Shown: positions 25,059-34,613, numbered from the stretch's first letter. The stretch is DNA of 64,000 bases from RHLJ01 sp048058975 (GCA_048058975.1 JBLLNP010000014.1:39661-103660), one strand, 5' to 3'. Made by a program: numbers and translations. The notes: generated by a model from the sequence alone, not told the origin.

Positions 25059-26116
25059 TTCGAAAAACGGGCAGCCATTCGCGCATAATTCTGAGCCTGT
25101 TCCTGGTTGCCTGCATTGGCATACGCCTCTGAGACAACTCTGTGAGCGGCAGCTAAACGAGTACGATCCTCAGGTGTTAGATTTCTTGGGTTCTCAATTA
25201 TTGGTAATACGAGCGTTTTTCCAGGAGTAATGAGATCGGGGTCTTGAGAAACAGTAAAGTTTGCTTCAAAAATTAACGGCCAGAAGGTTGGTTTTGTGTA
25301 TTCTTTTCTAGCTATATCATAAATCCATTCACCGGGCGATACAACATAGTTTCCATGTATTACCTCTTCTAAAGCTATATCTGGTGATTCTTCTTCTTGA
25401 ACTTCGGGTTCTTGAGGTACTTCAGTTTCTGTGGCGGTTTGATCTGCAGCTGGCGGAGGGTTTGGAGTTGGATCGGCAGGGACTTCAACAGGAGGAGGAG
25501 CTTGTTCCGCAACCATAGGTTCAGAAGTATCCCTAAAAACAAAAAACCATAACGCGACTACCACCATTAACAACACAACAATGATCAATAGAATATTCTG
25601 AACATTTCCGGCTTTCTCTTGTTGCTTTCCGGGACGTTTAAAGACAGGAGCCTCCGGCTTTTTCTCTTTTTCTTCTGCTCGTTCAGCGTCTTCAGGAAGA
25701 GTTTCTTGTGGTTCTTCTTCCTCATCAGGCTCTTTCAGAGAAACTGGTTCAGCTTTAGGTGTTTCCTTAATAGGAGTATTTTGAGAATCACTTTCTTCTT
25801 CAATAATCGTTGCTTCCAAACCAGAAAATGGAGCGTTCACTGTGTTTTCCAGTGCCTTATAAGGACAGAATGAAAGCCGTTGGTGAGCCGGAATTACAAT
25901 ACTTTCTCCCGTTTGGGGATTCACACCATTTCGTGCAGCAACATCAACCACTGTAAAACTTCCAAAGTTTGTGATAGAAGCTTTTCCTGACTCGATTGCT
26001 GTACTAACAACCATATCTGTGAGGCTAGAAACAAAATCATGGCTAAGCGTTTGTGATGAGTCTGTTTGTGCTGCTAACTCTTCAACAAGCTGTGAGAAGG
26101 TTACTTTATCGCTCAT
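25055..26116 (-). CDS. HU-domain protein with transmembrane segment and C-terminal LysM-like domain
   Basis: 353 residues. Residues 1 to about 95 are an HU/IHF-type DNA-binding domain (ASITNFGSFTVVDVAARNG, VNPQTGESIVIPAHQRLSF, PYKALENTVN). An acidic, proline-rich linker leads to one membrane segment near 175-195 (ILLIIVVLLMVVVALWFFVF). A second Pro/Glu-rich linker leads to a LysM-like module (NYVVSPGEWIYDIARKEY, FWPLIFEANF, LITPGKTLVLPI) near 275-330. If the membrane segment is correct, the HU part is cytoplasmic and the LysM part periplasmic, which would tie DNA to peptidoglycan. It overlaps the preceding small HU gene by 4 bp. Confidence 0.85.
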   Translation of the reverse strand: MSDKVTFSQLVEELAAQTDSSQTLSHDFVSSLTDMVVSTAIESGKASITNFGSFTVVDVAARNGVNPQTGESIVIPAHQRLSFCPYKALENTVNAPFSGLEATIIEEESDSQNTPIKETPKAEPVSLKEPDEEEEPQETLPEDAERAEEKEKKPEAPVFKRPGKQQEKAGNVQNILLIIVVLLMVVVALWFFVFRDTSEPMVAEQAPPPVEVPADPTPNPPPAADQTATETEVPQEPEVQEEESPDIALEEVIHGNYVVSPGEWIYDIARKEYTKPTFWPLIFEANFTVSQDPDLITPGKTLVLPIIENPRNLTPEDRTRLAAAHRVVSEAYANAGNQEQAQNYARMAARFSN

Positions 26117-26400
26117 AACCCACCTCCTCCGTTTAGTTCGTCTTTTACAGAGGCGCTTTGACTGAACTGCACCACTTTCTTTTTAGGGAGCATCATGATT
26201 TTTTTGTAATGCGGATTATATGACTTGTAAGGTTCCCTGATTCTGGAATGAAAGCTTCCAAGCTTGGGAATAGAGAACCCCACATCAGCTGCCAGATGAT
26301 TTGTAAGGATGGAAACAAAGCTGTCATAAAGAGCTTCTGTTTCATGTTGGGTAATGCCGAGTTGTTCACTCAGGCGTTTAATTACTTCAGATTTGTTCAT
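26113..26400 (-). CDS. Small HU-family DNA-binding protein
   Basis: 95 residues with an HU/IHF pattern: MNKSEVIKRLSEQLGITQHE helices, then GFSIPKLGSFHSRIREPYKS, the beta-arm region and KKKVVQFSQS. It is translationally coupled (ATGA overlap) to the HU/LysM membrane gene downstream. The two may form mixed dimers, which is a guess from context. Confidence 0.85.
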   Translation of the reverse strand: MNKSEVIKRLSEQLGITQHETEALYDSFVSILTNHLAADVGFSIPKLGSFHSRIREPYKSYNPHYKKIMMLPKKKVVQFSQSASVKDELNGGGGL

Positions 26401-26516
26401 AATCCCTAAATATGTTCAGTACATGCAATTAGCAATAATTATGATAAATAGTCAAACAAACAAAAATCACACTTTTTAGTTTGCCAAGAGATTCTCTATA
26501 CGTATAATCAAATGTC

Positions 26517-27497
26517 ATGGATAAATCATTGCAACAACTTCTTACTTCTTGCATTAACTATGCCGGATTATATCCTCCCGCCAACCTGAATCTCCGTGAA
26601 GCACTAAGAGGTTACGTAAATTTTTCGCACTCAAAGCATGCCTGGATGCTTTCAAATTTTGTTATTCCATACAATCAGCTTTCGTTACTTTCAACTTTTG
26701 CCGACAGGAAACAGCAACTAAAAGGTCCTTTGAGTCTATGTATTACAGGTCCCGAGAGTAATACACTATTTGATTTCAAAAATGCTGTAGTTAATATAGA
26801 TAAGGAAATACAGGCAGCGCATTCAGGGTATCCCGGTGAAGTAAGGACAAATATCCTGGAATTAACTTTTCCATTGGGAAGTGTTCAGAAAATGAACCCG
26901 GAGGAGCTGATCAAATCATTAGAAGCGGTGGTTAGTGCTACAGCGGAATCTCGCTTATTGCCTCATAGAGTGTTTTTTGGAGTTCCCGGTGATAACTATG
27001 ATGCTCAAACCACAAAGAAAATCATTAAGGTAATCGCTGTTCACAATAAATCCATTCTGAAAAGAAAGATAGAGAACTACTTATTCTCAGGGTTAAAAAT
27101 CGATTGCGGAGGGAAGAACCCGCCAAGTGCCAAATATCTTGCAGACGTGTTGCTATATGCCCGGGATGCAAACGTAGCGATTAAATTTTCAGGTACAGAA
27201 AACACTCCTTTCCCCGGCTTCGATTACTCCAGACAACATAGTGTACACGGCTTTTTGAATTTGTTGATTGCGAGTACGTTAGCTTACACTCAGGATTTAA
27301 ACCTGGAAGAAACCATCGAGGTTATTGAAGATAGTAATCCTGAAAACTTTGGATTTAAAGAGGGGTATTTATCCTGGAGAGAATTAGCAGCTCCCCTGAT
27401 GGAAATAAAAATGCTGAGAATGCTTTCCATCACCTCGTTCAATTTTACGACGTTTGCTGCCCCGGTGGAAGGGTTGAAAGAGTATCAGTTTTTATAG
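26517..27497 (+). CDS. Conserved hypothetical protein
   Basis: 326 residues, not recognised as a named family. It begins MDKSLQQLLTSCINYAGLYP and has a compact soluble composition without signal peptide or membrane segment. Segments such as FFGVPGDNYDAQTTKKI, KIDCGGKNPPSAKYLADVLL and VAIKFSGTENTPFPGFD suggest a barrel-like enzyme fold, but no catalytic motif can be named. It converges on the secreted metalloprotease gene with no gap (its stop ends at 27497, the other at 27498). Confidence 0.7.
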   Translation: MDKSLQQLLTSCINYAGLYPPANLNLREALRGYVNFSHSKHAWMLSNFVIPYNQLSLLSTFADRKQQLKGPLSLCITGPESNTLFDFKNAVVNIDKEIQAAHSGYPGEVRTNILELTFPLGSVQKMNPEELIKSLEAVVSATAESRLLPHRVFFGVPGDNYDAQTTKKIIKVIAVHNKSILKRKIENYLFSGLKIDCGGKNPPSAKYLADVLLYARDANVAIKFSGTENTPFPGFDYSRQHSVHGFLNLLIASTLAYTQDLNLEETIEVIEDSNPENFGFKEGYLSWRELAAPLMEIKMLRMLSITSFNFTTFAAPVEGLKEYQFL

Positions 27498-29228
27498 CTA
27501 CTTAATAAAGGTCATTTTTCTGGTAACTACTTTATCCGCGGTTTCAAGATGATAAAAATAGATCCCGGAAGAAAGGTCGTTCGCTTCAAAAGGAATTGGA
27601 GTTTCGCCTGCACCAAGAACACCATCAGCTAATACCCGAACTTTTCTCCCCAAATAATCATACACGGTAAGTGTTACATTCTGGCTGAAAGGAAGGGTGA
27701 CAGTAATAGTTGTGCTTGGATTGAAAGGATTTGGGTAATTTTGAGAAAGTTGTGGAGACTCAATTTCAACCGGAACGTAATCATATACTCTGAACTGAAT
27801 AGACTGCGATTGAGTAGAGGATGAGTTGAAGAACACAACACCAAGACGGTCAATTTCTCCCCATGAAAGTCCCGTTTCATTTGAATTCAACTCGGCAGCG
27901 TTTGGTTCGGTAACAAACCTTGTTTCCACACTTAAATCATCATAATAAGCGATAAGCCCAACCTGTACATCAGAAGAACCGGGAGTATAATCTATTTTCA
28001 AAAGGCTGTTATTTTCCTGGATGAGGTCGAATTCGAAATATCTTCCCGAAAAGCGGGACATATTTTGTAGATCGGTAAGCTCTGTTTGCAGTTCCTCGAA
28101 TGTACCTTGCAATCTTGGATTAGGATAAAGGCTGCTCTCATCAAAACCAAAGAAAGGGGTAGAGTTTGAAGCCCCCGAGGCGAAATGCCACAGGAAATTT
28201 TCGACAGCAGCTTCTTCAAAGCTCGTTTCAAATTCAGACAAGGCTCCTTCTATAGCTTCAAAAAAAGTAATAGAGGGAGACTGTGATTCAATCCGATCCC
28301 AAACTTTTGTCCAAAAAGTAGTTCCAAAGCGTTCTTCAAAAAATAACGCCCAGGTAATGTCTTCATAAGAACCGGGGATAATTGTAACTGTAGGCGCTCC
28401 AAAGAAATTATTTCCAAAACTATCCAGATAATTGTAATAATCATTCACTTCATCATACATAACCTCCTCATACAATGTAGCATCCATTTCCAGCCAACGG
28501 TCAGGATCTCCAACCCAGCCATTTTGGACAAACTGGAACACATGTTTTAATTCATGGGCAATGGTTACTTTTACCGCCCCTTTTTGGCTTCCTTCTGGAT
28601 CTGTATTACTTGGGAAGCCAACAAAATCATTTTCTATTCCAATATAAGGGGCGTTTGGAGGAACAAAACCATAAGCATTGTCATCATTAGCAACGATGAT
28701 ATCAAATGGCATACTCTTAGTATTAAAGATATCCGTGAAACCCCGAGCAATAAATCGATTGTAGCTGGAATCGGCTGCTTCAGCAATCCATTCCACATAA
28801 TCAGGAATCAGGTTATTGTTTCCATCTGCTGATGGAACTGCATCATTACCGGTAGTTTCATACTGAACCCGGAATTTACCTGAGGGACTTATATAATTTT
28901 CTGTTGCCAGAATTTCAGACTTAAAAAAGGCTTTTTGATACTCTGATTTAACTTCCGGTGATAATTCGTTCCAATGTTTGTGAGCCATTAAGCTAATGGG
29001 AGTGGTACATTTCAGCATTCCATCTGTGCCTCCGTAAGAGTTATTCAGTAGTAAAAGTTGTGCTCTAACGGCTTCATTCGCGGTTAGTTTACCATCTTCA
29101 AACTCTTGTCGTAGCTGGAAGAGCGAAGTAGCATCCTGGGCAAAAAGAGACGATGTGAGGCAGATTTGTAGAATTACAAATGTGAACACTTTAAAGATAC
29201 TGTAATGCAAACGAAGCGTCTTTTTCAA
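27498..29228 (-). CDS. Secreted putative zinc metalloprotease with type IX sorting tail (MXAN_6640-like)
   Basis: 576 residues. A signal region ends near SSLFAQ. The zinc motif is TIAHELKHVFQF (HExxH) near residue 223, preceded by IIVANDDNAYGFVPPN. This arrangement resembles the MXAN_6640-type putative metalloproteases. The C-terminal 80 residues are a type IX sorting domain (LSQNYPNPFNPSTTITVTL, VYDYLGRKVRVL, SSGIYFYHLET, TRKMTFIK). It should be exported through the outer membrane and anchored or released. Its promoter region is divergent from trhO. Confidence 0.88.
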   Translation of the reverse strand: MKKTLRLHYSIFKVFTFVILQICLTSSLFAQDATSLFQLRQEFEDGKLTANEAVRAQLLLLNNSYGGTDGMLKCTTPISLMAHKHWNELSPEVKSEYQKAFFKSEILATENYISPSGKFRVQYETTGNDAVPSADGNNNLIPDYVEWIAEAADSSYNRFIARGFTDIFNTKSMPFDIIVANDDNAYGFVPPNAPYIGIENDFVGFPSNTDPEGSQKGAVKVTIAHELKHVFQFVQNGWVGDPDRWLEMDATLYEEVMYDEVNDYYNYLDSFGNNFFGAPTVTIIPGSYEDITWALFFEERFGTTFWTKVWDRIESQSPSITFFEAIEGALSEFETSFEEAAVENFLWHFASGASNSTPFFGFDESSLYPNPRLQGTFEELQTELTDLQNMSRFSGRYFEFDLIQENNSLLKIDYTPGSSDVQVGLIAYYDDLSVETRFVTEPNAAELNSNETGLSWGEIDRLGVVFFNSSSTQSQSIQFRVYDYVPVEIESPQLSQNYPNPFNPSTTITVTLPFSQNVTLTVYDYLGRKVRVLADGVLGAGETPIPFEANDLSSGIYFYHLETADKVVTRKMTFIK

Positions 29229-29298
29229 CAGATTTTCCTTAACTTTAACATCGCCAATAACGGCAAGAGATGAATCATCGTGTAAATTATTTTAGAAG

Positions 29299-30267
29299 AT
29301 GTACGAAGTTATTCTTTATTACAATTTTAGTCACATCGAAAATCCCGAAAAATTCTGTAAAGAACACAAGAAGTTTTGCAAAGAACTGGGATTGAAAGGT
29401 AGGATTTACATTTCCTCAGAAGGATTAAACGGAACAGCAGCCGGCACCCAAGAGCAAATCGAAGCCTACAAAGAATATGTATGGTCCTTAGAGGGTTTGG
29501 AAAATACTGAATTCAAGCAGGATCAAAGTGAATACATCCCGTTTGCTAAACTGATTTGTAAACTCAGGGAAGAAATTGTTTCCTTGCATAAAGATGGAGT
29601 TGATCCAAAAAACGGAGGAAATCACCTCCAACCTCACGAGTGGCGCCAGGTAATGGAATCCGGTGAAGATTATGTAATGATCGACGTTCGTAACAACTAC
29701 GAGTCAAAGGTTGGGCATTTCGAAGGAGCATTGACTCCCGATCTGGAAAATTTTTATGATTTCCCCCAATGGTTGGAGGAAGCCAACATCCCCAAAAACA
29801 AAAAAGTACTTATGTACTGTACGGGTGGAATTAGGTGCGAGAAGTTCTCTGTATTGATGAAAGAAGAAGGTTGGGAAGACGTAAACCAGCTTCATGGCGG
29901 AATTCTGAATTATGCAAAAGAAGAGGAAGGCGCTCACTTTAAAGGAAAGTGCTTTGTGTTTGATGATCGGCTGATTGTTCCTGTGAACCCAAAAGATTTG
30001 GCTCCAATTGCGCATTGCGAAATTACCGGAAAACCTGCCGACACTTATGTAAACTGCGCGAATATGGAATGCAACAAGTTATTTGTTTGCTCAGAAGAAG
30101 GCGCACATATAATGGAGGGCTGTTGCAGCCAAGAGTGTAAACAAAGTGAATATAAACGGCCTTTTGATCCAGAGAACGCGTTCAAACCGTTCCGAAAATG
30201 GTACAACTATTTTGGAGAAGATTTTAAACAACGTTCTCTTCAGCAAGAAGAACACACACAGTCGTAA
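29299..30267 (+). CDS. trhO: tRNA uridine(34) hydroxylase TrhO (rhodanese-like, YceA)
   Basis: 322 residues. An acylphosphatase-like N-terminal domain (ILYYNFSHIENPEKFCKEHK, RIYISSEGLNGTAAG) is followed by a rhodanese domain with active-loop cysteine in LMYCTGGIRCEKFSVLM near 175-181. A cysteine-rich C-terminal region follows (VNCANMECNKLFVCSEEG, CCSQECKQ). TrhO makes 5-hydroxyuridine at tRNA position 34 using oxygen. It is the first of two RNA-modification genes in a row. Confidence 0.93.
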   Translation: MYEVILYYNFSHIENPEKFCKEHKKFCKELGLKGRIYISSEGLNGTAAGTQEQIEAYKEYVWSLEGLENTEFKQDQSEYIPFAKLICKLREEIVSLHKDGVDPKNGGNHLQPHEWRQVMESGEDYVMIDVRNNYESKVGHFEGALTPDLENFYDFPQWLEEANIPKNKKVLMYCTGGIRCEKFSVLMKEEGWEDVNQLHGGILNYAKEEEGAHFKGKCFVFDDRLIVPVNPKDLAPIAHCEITGKPADTYVNCANMECNKLFVCSEEGAHIMEGCCSQECKQSEYKRPFDPENAFKPFRKWYNYFGEDFKQRSLQQEEHTQS

Positions 30268-31141
30268 AATACGGCTCATAACGCCTTACCCGATTACCCA
30301 TCGCTTTAAACCTGATACAGAATTTATCGGGAAGTCTTTGCTGGAAATGATGTGTACTAAGTTTCCTTTTCGTTCTGAAGAGGAATGGAAGGGTAGGATT
30401 GAATCAGGGAGAGTCTTTGTAAACGAAGAAAATGTTGAACCAGATTTTAAGCTCTCTCCCACCGTTGAAGTCTTTCATTACAATCCAAGAGTGGTAGAAC
30501 CTGCTGTACCGGATGAAGTGGAAGTATTGGAAGAACACGAAAATTATCTGATTGTTTACAAGCCGGCGCCTATGCCTATGCATCCGGGAGGTAGGTATTT
30601 CAAGAACACCTTAATGGAAATCCTTAAAGAAATGGGATATGAGGATTTGCGGATTACCCATCGTCTGGATGCCGTTACTTCAGGGATTGTACTTATTGCC
30701 AGAAACAAAGAGTTTGCAAAAAAAGTGATGCATTGTTTCCGGGATGGAAATGTGCAAAAGACATATCTGGCAATGGTTGATGGAATTCCGAAAGAGAAAT
30801 CCATTACTATCAATGTACCTATCAAACGGAAACATGGCTTTGTATTTGAAAGTGATGAGAAACTGGAAGGTGCGCGTGAAGCCATTACTCATTTCGAAGT
30901 GATGAAAGAATTCGAGAGTTCAGCTTTGGTAAAATGTATTCCCGAGACAGGACGGACACATCAAATCAGGCTTCATCTGGCCAAATGGGGATACCCAATT
31001 ATCGATGATCCAATTTATGGAAAAGATGGAGATCAATCCAGCAAGACAATGCAGAAACGTGCGATTTCCTTGATAAATATCAAACTCGCTATCGAATCTC
31101 TCGGCGTTGAGTATAGTCTTGAAGTTAATTTTGAATTTTGA
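30146..31141 (+). CDS. RluA-family pseudouridine synthase
   Basis: The frame is open from GTG 30146, but the first 40 codons overlap trhO and show no family sequence. The true start may lie later, for example TTG 30212. An S4 RNA-binding domain (EEWKGRIESGRVFVNEENV) is followed by the RluA catalytic core with the aspartate in ITHRLDAVTSGIVLIARN, KTYLAMVDG, and PETGRTHQIRLHLAKWG. It isomerises uridine to pseudouridine in rRNA or tRNA; the target site is unknown. It is probably co-expressed with trhO. Confidence 0.88.
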   Translation: MNINGLLIQRTRSNRSENGTTILEKILNNVLFSKKNTHSRKIRLITPYPITHRFKPDTEFIGKSLLEMMCTKFPFRSEEEWKGRIESGRVFVNEENVEPDFKLSPTVEVFHYNPRVVEPAVPDEVEVLEEHENYLIVYKPAPMPMHPGGRYFKNTLMEILKEMGYEDLRITHRLDAVTSGIVLIARNKEFAKKVMHCFRDGNVQKTYLAMVDGIPKEKSITINVPIKRKHGFVFESDEKLEGAREAITHFEVMKEFESSALVKCIPETGRTHQIRLHLAKWGYPIIDDPIYGKDGDQSSKTMQKRAISLINIKLAIESLGVEYSLEVNFEF

Positions 31142-31166
31142 ATTTAGCTTTTCTAATTCAAAATTC
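31133..31166. terminator. AT-rich palindrome between converging genes
   Basis: GAATTTTGAATT (31133-31144) and AATTCAAAATTC (31155-31166) are perfect inverted 12-mers around a 10-nt loop. The palindrome overlaps the pseudouridine synthase stop and sits 14 bp before the end of the converging hydrolase gene. It could serve as a bidirectional terminator. Confidence 0.55.
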
Positions 31167-31180
31167 AGAATTCATAATCT

Positions 31181-31975
31181 TTAATTTCCTTCATAAAAAG
31201 CCTCAGCAATAGAAGCGAACTGCTTCGGTTTATCCAGAAAGGCGTAATGACCGGCATCTTCAATCACAACTAGTGCGGAATTTTTTAATCCATGGTCAAT
31301 CCGCTCAGCCTGATATACAGGAGTTGCATCATCATTTCTTCCCCAAAGCAATAGCGTTTCATGAGGGATTTGAGGCAGACAGTCTTCCAGGTATTCGGTA
31401 ACTGATTTCACAAAGGTTTCTCTCATTACTCCGGAAAGTTGAGAATAGTCGCTCGAACCAAGACTTTTCCAAAGATCGGTTCCCCGAAGCCAGTTCAGTG
31501 CCTTTTCGCGAAGTGGATTGGGTAGAATTACAAACGGTGCTTTCAGTGTTTTAGCGAGATATTTCCGAAAATAGTATTTCCAAGAACGTTGAGGTTTCAT
31601 CCCGGCTCCCCCGGTAATTAACACCTTTTGGATAATTTGCTTCCCCTTTTCGCGGGTTAGCAATTTAAGAATGATTCTTCCCCCAAAAGAATGAACCATT
31701 ACATCAATATGATCATCAGGCAACATAGAAGTAAATGCCTCTACTGCGTCCGCATAATAATCAATACTCCACGCCTCAGCCGGGTCATTGGATTCGCCAA
31801 AACCCGGGAGGTCGAGCACATAACAGGAACGAATGTGAGCTAACTGGTTCGCAATAGGCATCATTACCCTGCGGCTGCTTCCCCATCCATGGAGAATTAC
31901 CAGGGCTTTACCCTGCCCAACTACTTCGTAGGCGATGCGCTGTTCCTTATAAGTGAAATAATGCGTTTTGCTCAT
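31181..31975 (-). CDS. Alpha/beta hydrolase
   Basis: 264 residues. The oxyanion region is LVILHGWGSSRRVM; the nucleophile elbow is VMVHSFGGRII near residue 97 (S in HSFGG). The acid region is LLLWGRNDDATPV near 212, and the catalytic histidine is in IEDAGHYAFLDKP near 243. All triad positions are therefore present. Cytoplasmic by lack of signal. Substrate not predictable. Confidence 0.9.
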   Translation of the reverse strand: MSKTHYFTYKEQRIAYEVVGQGKALVILHGWGSSRRVMMPIANQLAHIRSCYVLDLPGFGESNDPAEAWSIDYYADAVEAFTSMLPDDHIDVMVHSFGGRIILKLLTREKGKQIIQKVLITGGAGMKPQRSWKYYFRKYLAKTLKAPFVILPNPLREKALNWLRGTDLWKSLGSSDYSQLSGVMRETFVKSVTEYLEDCLPQIPHETLLLWGRNDDATPVYQAERIDHGLKNSALVVIEDAGHYAFLDKPKQFASIAEAFYEGN

Positions 31976-32075
31976 AACTTTGAAATCGTTTCAAACTTCC
32001 CACTTCCCAAACTTGAAAACAAGTTGACATCCCGTAAAATTAATTGCTAATTACAGGCAGTAAAAACTTGATTTT

Positions 32076-32570
32076 ATGGGTAACAGTAAATTTAAACGAG
32101 CCATTTTCTTTTGGGTTGATAAACTCCAGATCACAAAGTACGAGCGTACCTCTATAACGGTTCTTTTTAGTTTGATTGTTGTGCTTCTTCTGGCAAATAT
32201 ATTCATAAAAGAACGAGTTGTTCCAACTCCGGAAAATCATGCCGAGCTCCTGGAAGAATTTGAACGGAGGAGCGCCCTGATTGAAACGGAAAATCGAAAG
32301 CAGGAGGCGAAATATGCAGGGCAAGAAATTAAGGAAGTAGAAGCAGCAAATGAAGAACGAATGAATCAGGAGCCTGTTCAACAGATTAACATCAACATTG
32401 CAACAATAGAAGAACTGGAAACATTACCGGGAATAGGAAGCTCGTATGCACAAAGAATTATTGAATACCGGGAAACTAATGGAGGCTTTAATTCCGTTGA
32501 GGAGTTGGTAAAAGTGAGGGGGATTGGAGAAAAAACCCTGGAAAAGCTGAAACCATACATAAAATTATGA
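32076..32570 (+). CDS. ComEA-like helix-hairpin-helix protein with membrane anchor
   Basis: 164 residues. One membrane segment occupies about residues 25-45 (TSITVLFSLIVVLLLANIF), followed by a charged linker. Two helix-hairpin-helix motifs follow (EELETLPGIGSSYAQRIIEY and VEELVKVRGIGEKTLEKLKP). ComEA proteins bind DNA at the cell surface for uptake. Short HhH proteins of this type also occur outside competence systems, and no other com gene is adjacent. Confidence 0.88.
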   Translation: MGNSKFKRAIFFWVDKLQITKYERTSITVLFSLIVVLLLANIFIKERVVPTPENHAELLEEFERRSALIETENRKQEAKYAGQEIKEVEAANEERMNQEPVQQININIATIEELETLPGIGSSYAQRIIEYRETNGGFNSVEELVKVRGIGEKTLEKLKPYIKL

Positions 32571-32605
32571 ATTTGATTAGGTCACAAAATCACAGAAAAG
32601 AATGA

Positions 32606-32613
32606 TATATTTG
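32606..32613 (+). promoter_or_regulatory. Candidate -7 element upstream of porX
   Basis: TATATTTG matches the Bacteroidota-type -7 consensus TAnnTTTG and lies 36 bp before the preferred porX start at 32649. No clear -33 TTG at standard spacing was found, so this remains tentative. Confidence 0.3.
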
Positions 32614-32648
32614 TGTTTTCAAGATTTAGTGGCCAAAAAATAAAAAAC

Positions 32649-34193
32649 ATGCCAAATATCCTATGGGCTGATGACGAAATAGATCAGCTGCAATCACACA
32701 TCCTGTTCCTGCAAAAAAAAGGTTTTGACATCATACCGGTAACAAACGGTGAGGATGCGGTCGCCATGATCGAAAACCAGAAGTTTGACTTGGTGTTTCT
32801 GGATGAACAGATGCCCGGCATGGGAGGACTCGATACCTTAGAGAAAATCAAATCAATACAACCATTGCTTCCGGTAATTATGATTACCAAAAGTGAGGAA
32901 GAGTCGATTATGGAGGATGCCATTGGCGCGAAGATATCAGACTATCTCATCAAACCTGTGAATCCAAATCAGATTCTTTTGACGGTGAAGCGAATCCTGG
33001 AGCGGTCGCGACTTCAAAATGAGAAGTCTGCACAAACGTACCTGAGAGGTTTTGGTGAAATGTCATCCCGCATCCATCCAAATACCACGTGGCAGGAATG
33101 GATTGAGATATACAAAGAGCTTTCGAAATGGCAGATTGATTTGGGTGATGGAGATGAAGCTCTGCAGCAGGTTTTGGAAGATCAGGTTGTGGATGCCAAT
33201 CGCGAATTTGGAAAGTTCATTGAGCGGGAATATGTGGATTGGCTGGATCAGAATGAAGATGCTCCACTAATTTCGCAAGGCATTTTTAAAAACTATGTAT
33301 TTCCTCATCTGAGAGACGGAAAGAAAACTATGTTCTTTCTTATTGATTGTATGAGGTACGATCAATGGTTGGTATTTGAGCCATACCTGGCAAAGATGTA
33401 CGATATTTCTACCGATTTCTATTATTCTATTCTTCCAACCGCTACTCCTTTTTCAAGAAACGCGATTTTTGCAGGAGTTTCGCCATTGGAAATCGCCCAG
33501 ATGTACCCGAGACTTTGGGACCAAGGTCAGGATGAAACCTCTCTTAACCGACACGAAGAAGAATTACTCCAAAAACAGTTGCAGCGAGCAGGATTTGATA
33601 TCAATTTTAAATACGAGAAGATCCTGAATGCAGAGGATGGGAGAGAAGTCGCCGGGAAAATGAAAAACTTCTCTCAGTCAAAGCTCGCCGCATTTGTATT
33701 TAATTTTGTGGATACACTGGTTCATTCACGATCAGACTCTGATGTTATTAAAGAGCTGGCCCCGGATGTCCCGGCATTCCGGTCTATTACAGAGGCCTGG
33801 TTTCAGCATTCCTCTCTGTTGCAAATGTTCAAAGAGCTTGCCGATGAGGATGTTACTGTTGTTGTTACGACCGATCATGGTTCCGTTCGCGCGCTTAGGG
33901 ACACCAAAGTGTTCGGAGATCGGGACACCGCTACCAGCCTGCGATATAAATATGGGCGAAACCTAAATGCTGAAAACAGTAGCGCTGTAATTCACATAAA
34001 CGATACGAAAAAGTTTAAGCTGCCTGACTTGGGTAAAGCCAGCGATTACCTGATTGCCCGAGAGGATTACTATTTCATATATCCAACAAACTATCACAAA
34101 TTTCAAAACCGCTACAAAGATACGTTCCAGCATGGCGGTGCTTCGATGGAAGAAATGATTTTACCCGTAGCAACACTCACCCCAAAAGGCTGA
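32649..34193 (+). CDS. porX: PorX: response regulator with PglZ-type phosphatase domain, type IX secretion regulator
   Basis: 514 residues from ATG 32649. The open frame to GTG 32613 adds 12 residues not seen in the family. A receiver domain (NILWADDEIDQLQSHILFL, phospho-acceptor in LVFLDEQMPG, LIKPVNPNQIL) is followed by a helical linker and an alkaline-phosphatase-like PglZ domain (TMFFLIDCMRYDQW, LPTATPFSRNAIFAG, VVVTTDHGSVRA, QHGGASMEEMILPV). The metal residues D, T, D and H are visible. PorX works with the kinase PorY and a sigma factor to switch on type IX secretion genes, and has nucleotide phosphodiesterase activity in studied species. Four type IX cargo genes lie within 20 kb. Confidence 0.93.
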   Translation: MPNILWADDEIDQLQSHILFLQKKGFDIIPVTNGEDAVAMIENQKFDLVFLDEQMPGMGGLDTLEKIKSIQPLLPVIMITKSEEESIMEDAIGAKISDYLIKPVNPNQILLTVKRILERSRLQNEKSAQTYLRGFGEMSSRIHPNTTWQEWIEIYKELSKWQIDLGDGDEALQQVLEDQVVDANREFGKFIEREYVDWLDQNEDAPLISQGIFKNYVFPHLRDGKKTMFFLIDCMRYDQWLVFEPYLAKMYDISTDFYYSILPTATPFSRNAIFAGVSPLEIAQMYPRLWDQGQDETSLNRHEEELLQKQLQRAGFDINFKYEKILNAEDGREVAGKMKNFSQSKLAAFVFNFVDTLVHSRSDSDVIKELAPDVPAFRSITEAWFQHSSLLQMFKELADEDVTVVVTTDHGSVRALRDTKVFGDRDTATSLRYKYGRNLNAENSSAVIHINDTKKFKLPDLGKASDYLIAREDYYFIYPTNYHKFQNRYKDTFQHGGASMEEMILPVATLTPKG

Positions 34194-34202
34194 TTTATTT
34201 CC

Positions 34203-34613
34203 ATGATTAGTAATTCGGTTCAGGAGACCATTCAGTTAGGAAAAGACTTTGCAAAGGAACTTACGCCTGGAGATGTAGTTTGCCTTGAGGGAGATTTAGG
34301 GGCTGGAAAAACTCACTTTGTGAAGGGCGTAGCCTCTTTTTTTGGAGTGAAGGAAGAGCAGGTGAGCTCACCTACTTTTACCTTAATTAATGAATACCAA
34401 GGCTCTGTACCTATTTTCCATTTCGATTGTTACCGACTTGAAAATGAACGCGAAGCACTCGAAATTGGCACCGAAGAATATTTCTATGGCGAAGGAATCT
34501 CCATTGTAGAGTGGCCGCAGAAAATTCGAAATTTAATTCCACCGGATTCCGTTTGGATTAGCATCAAACATTCCGGTGACACAAAAAGAGAAATCATTAA
34601 ACGTAAACCCTGA
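34203..34613 (+). CDS. tsaE: tRNA t6A biosynthesis ATPase TsaE
   Basis: 136 residues, normal size. The P-loop is LEGDLGAGKTHFVKG near residue 33. VSSPTFTLINEYQG, FHFDCYRLE and ISIVEWPQKI are all TsaE signatures. TsaE assists TsaB/TsaD in making threonylcarbamoyladenosine at tRNA position 37. It starts 9 bp after porX and overlaps the next small gene by one base. Confidence 0.95.
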   Translation: MISNSVQETIQLGKDFAKELTPGDVVCLEGDLGAGKTHFVKGVASFFGVKEEQVSSPTFTLINEYQGSVPIFHFDCYRLENEREALEIGTEEYFYGEGISIVEWPQKIRNLIPPDSVWISIKHSGDTKREIIKRKP

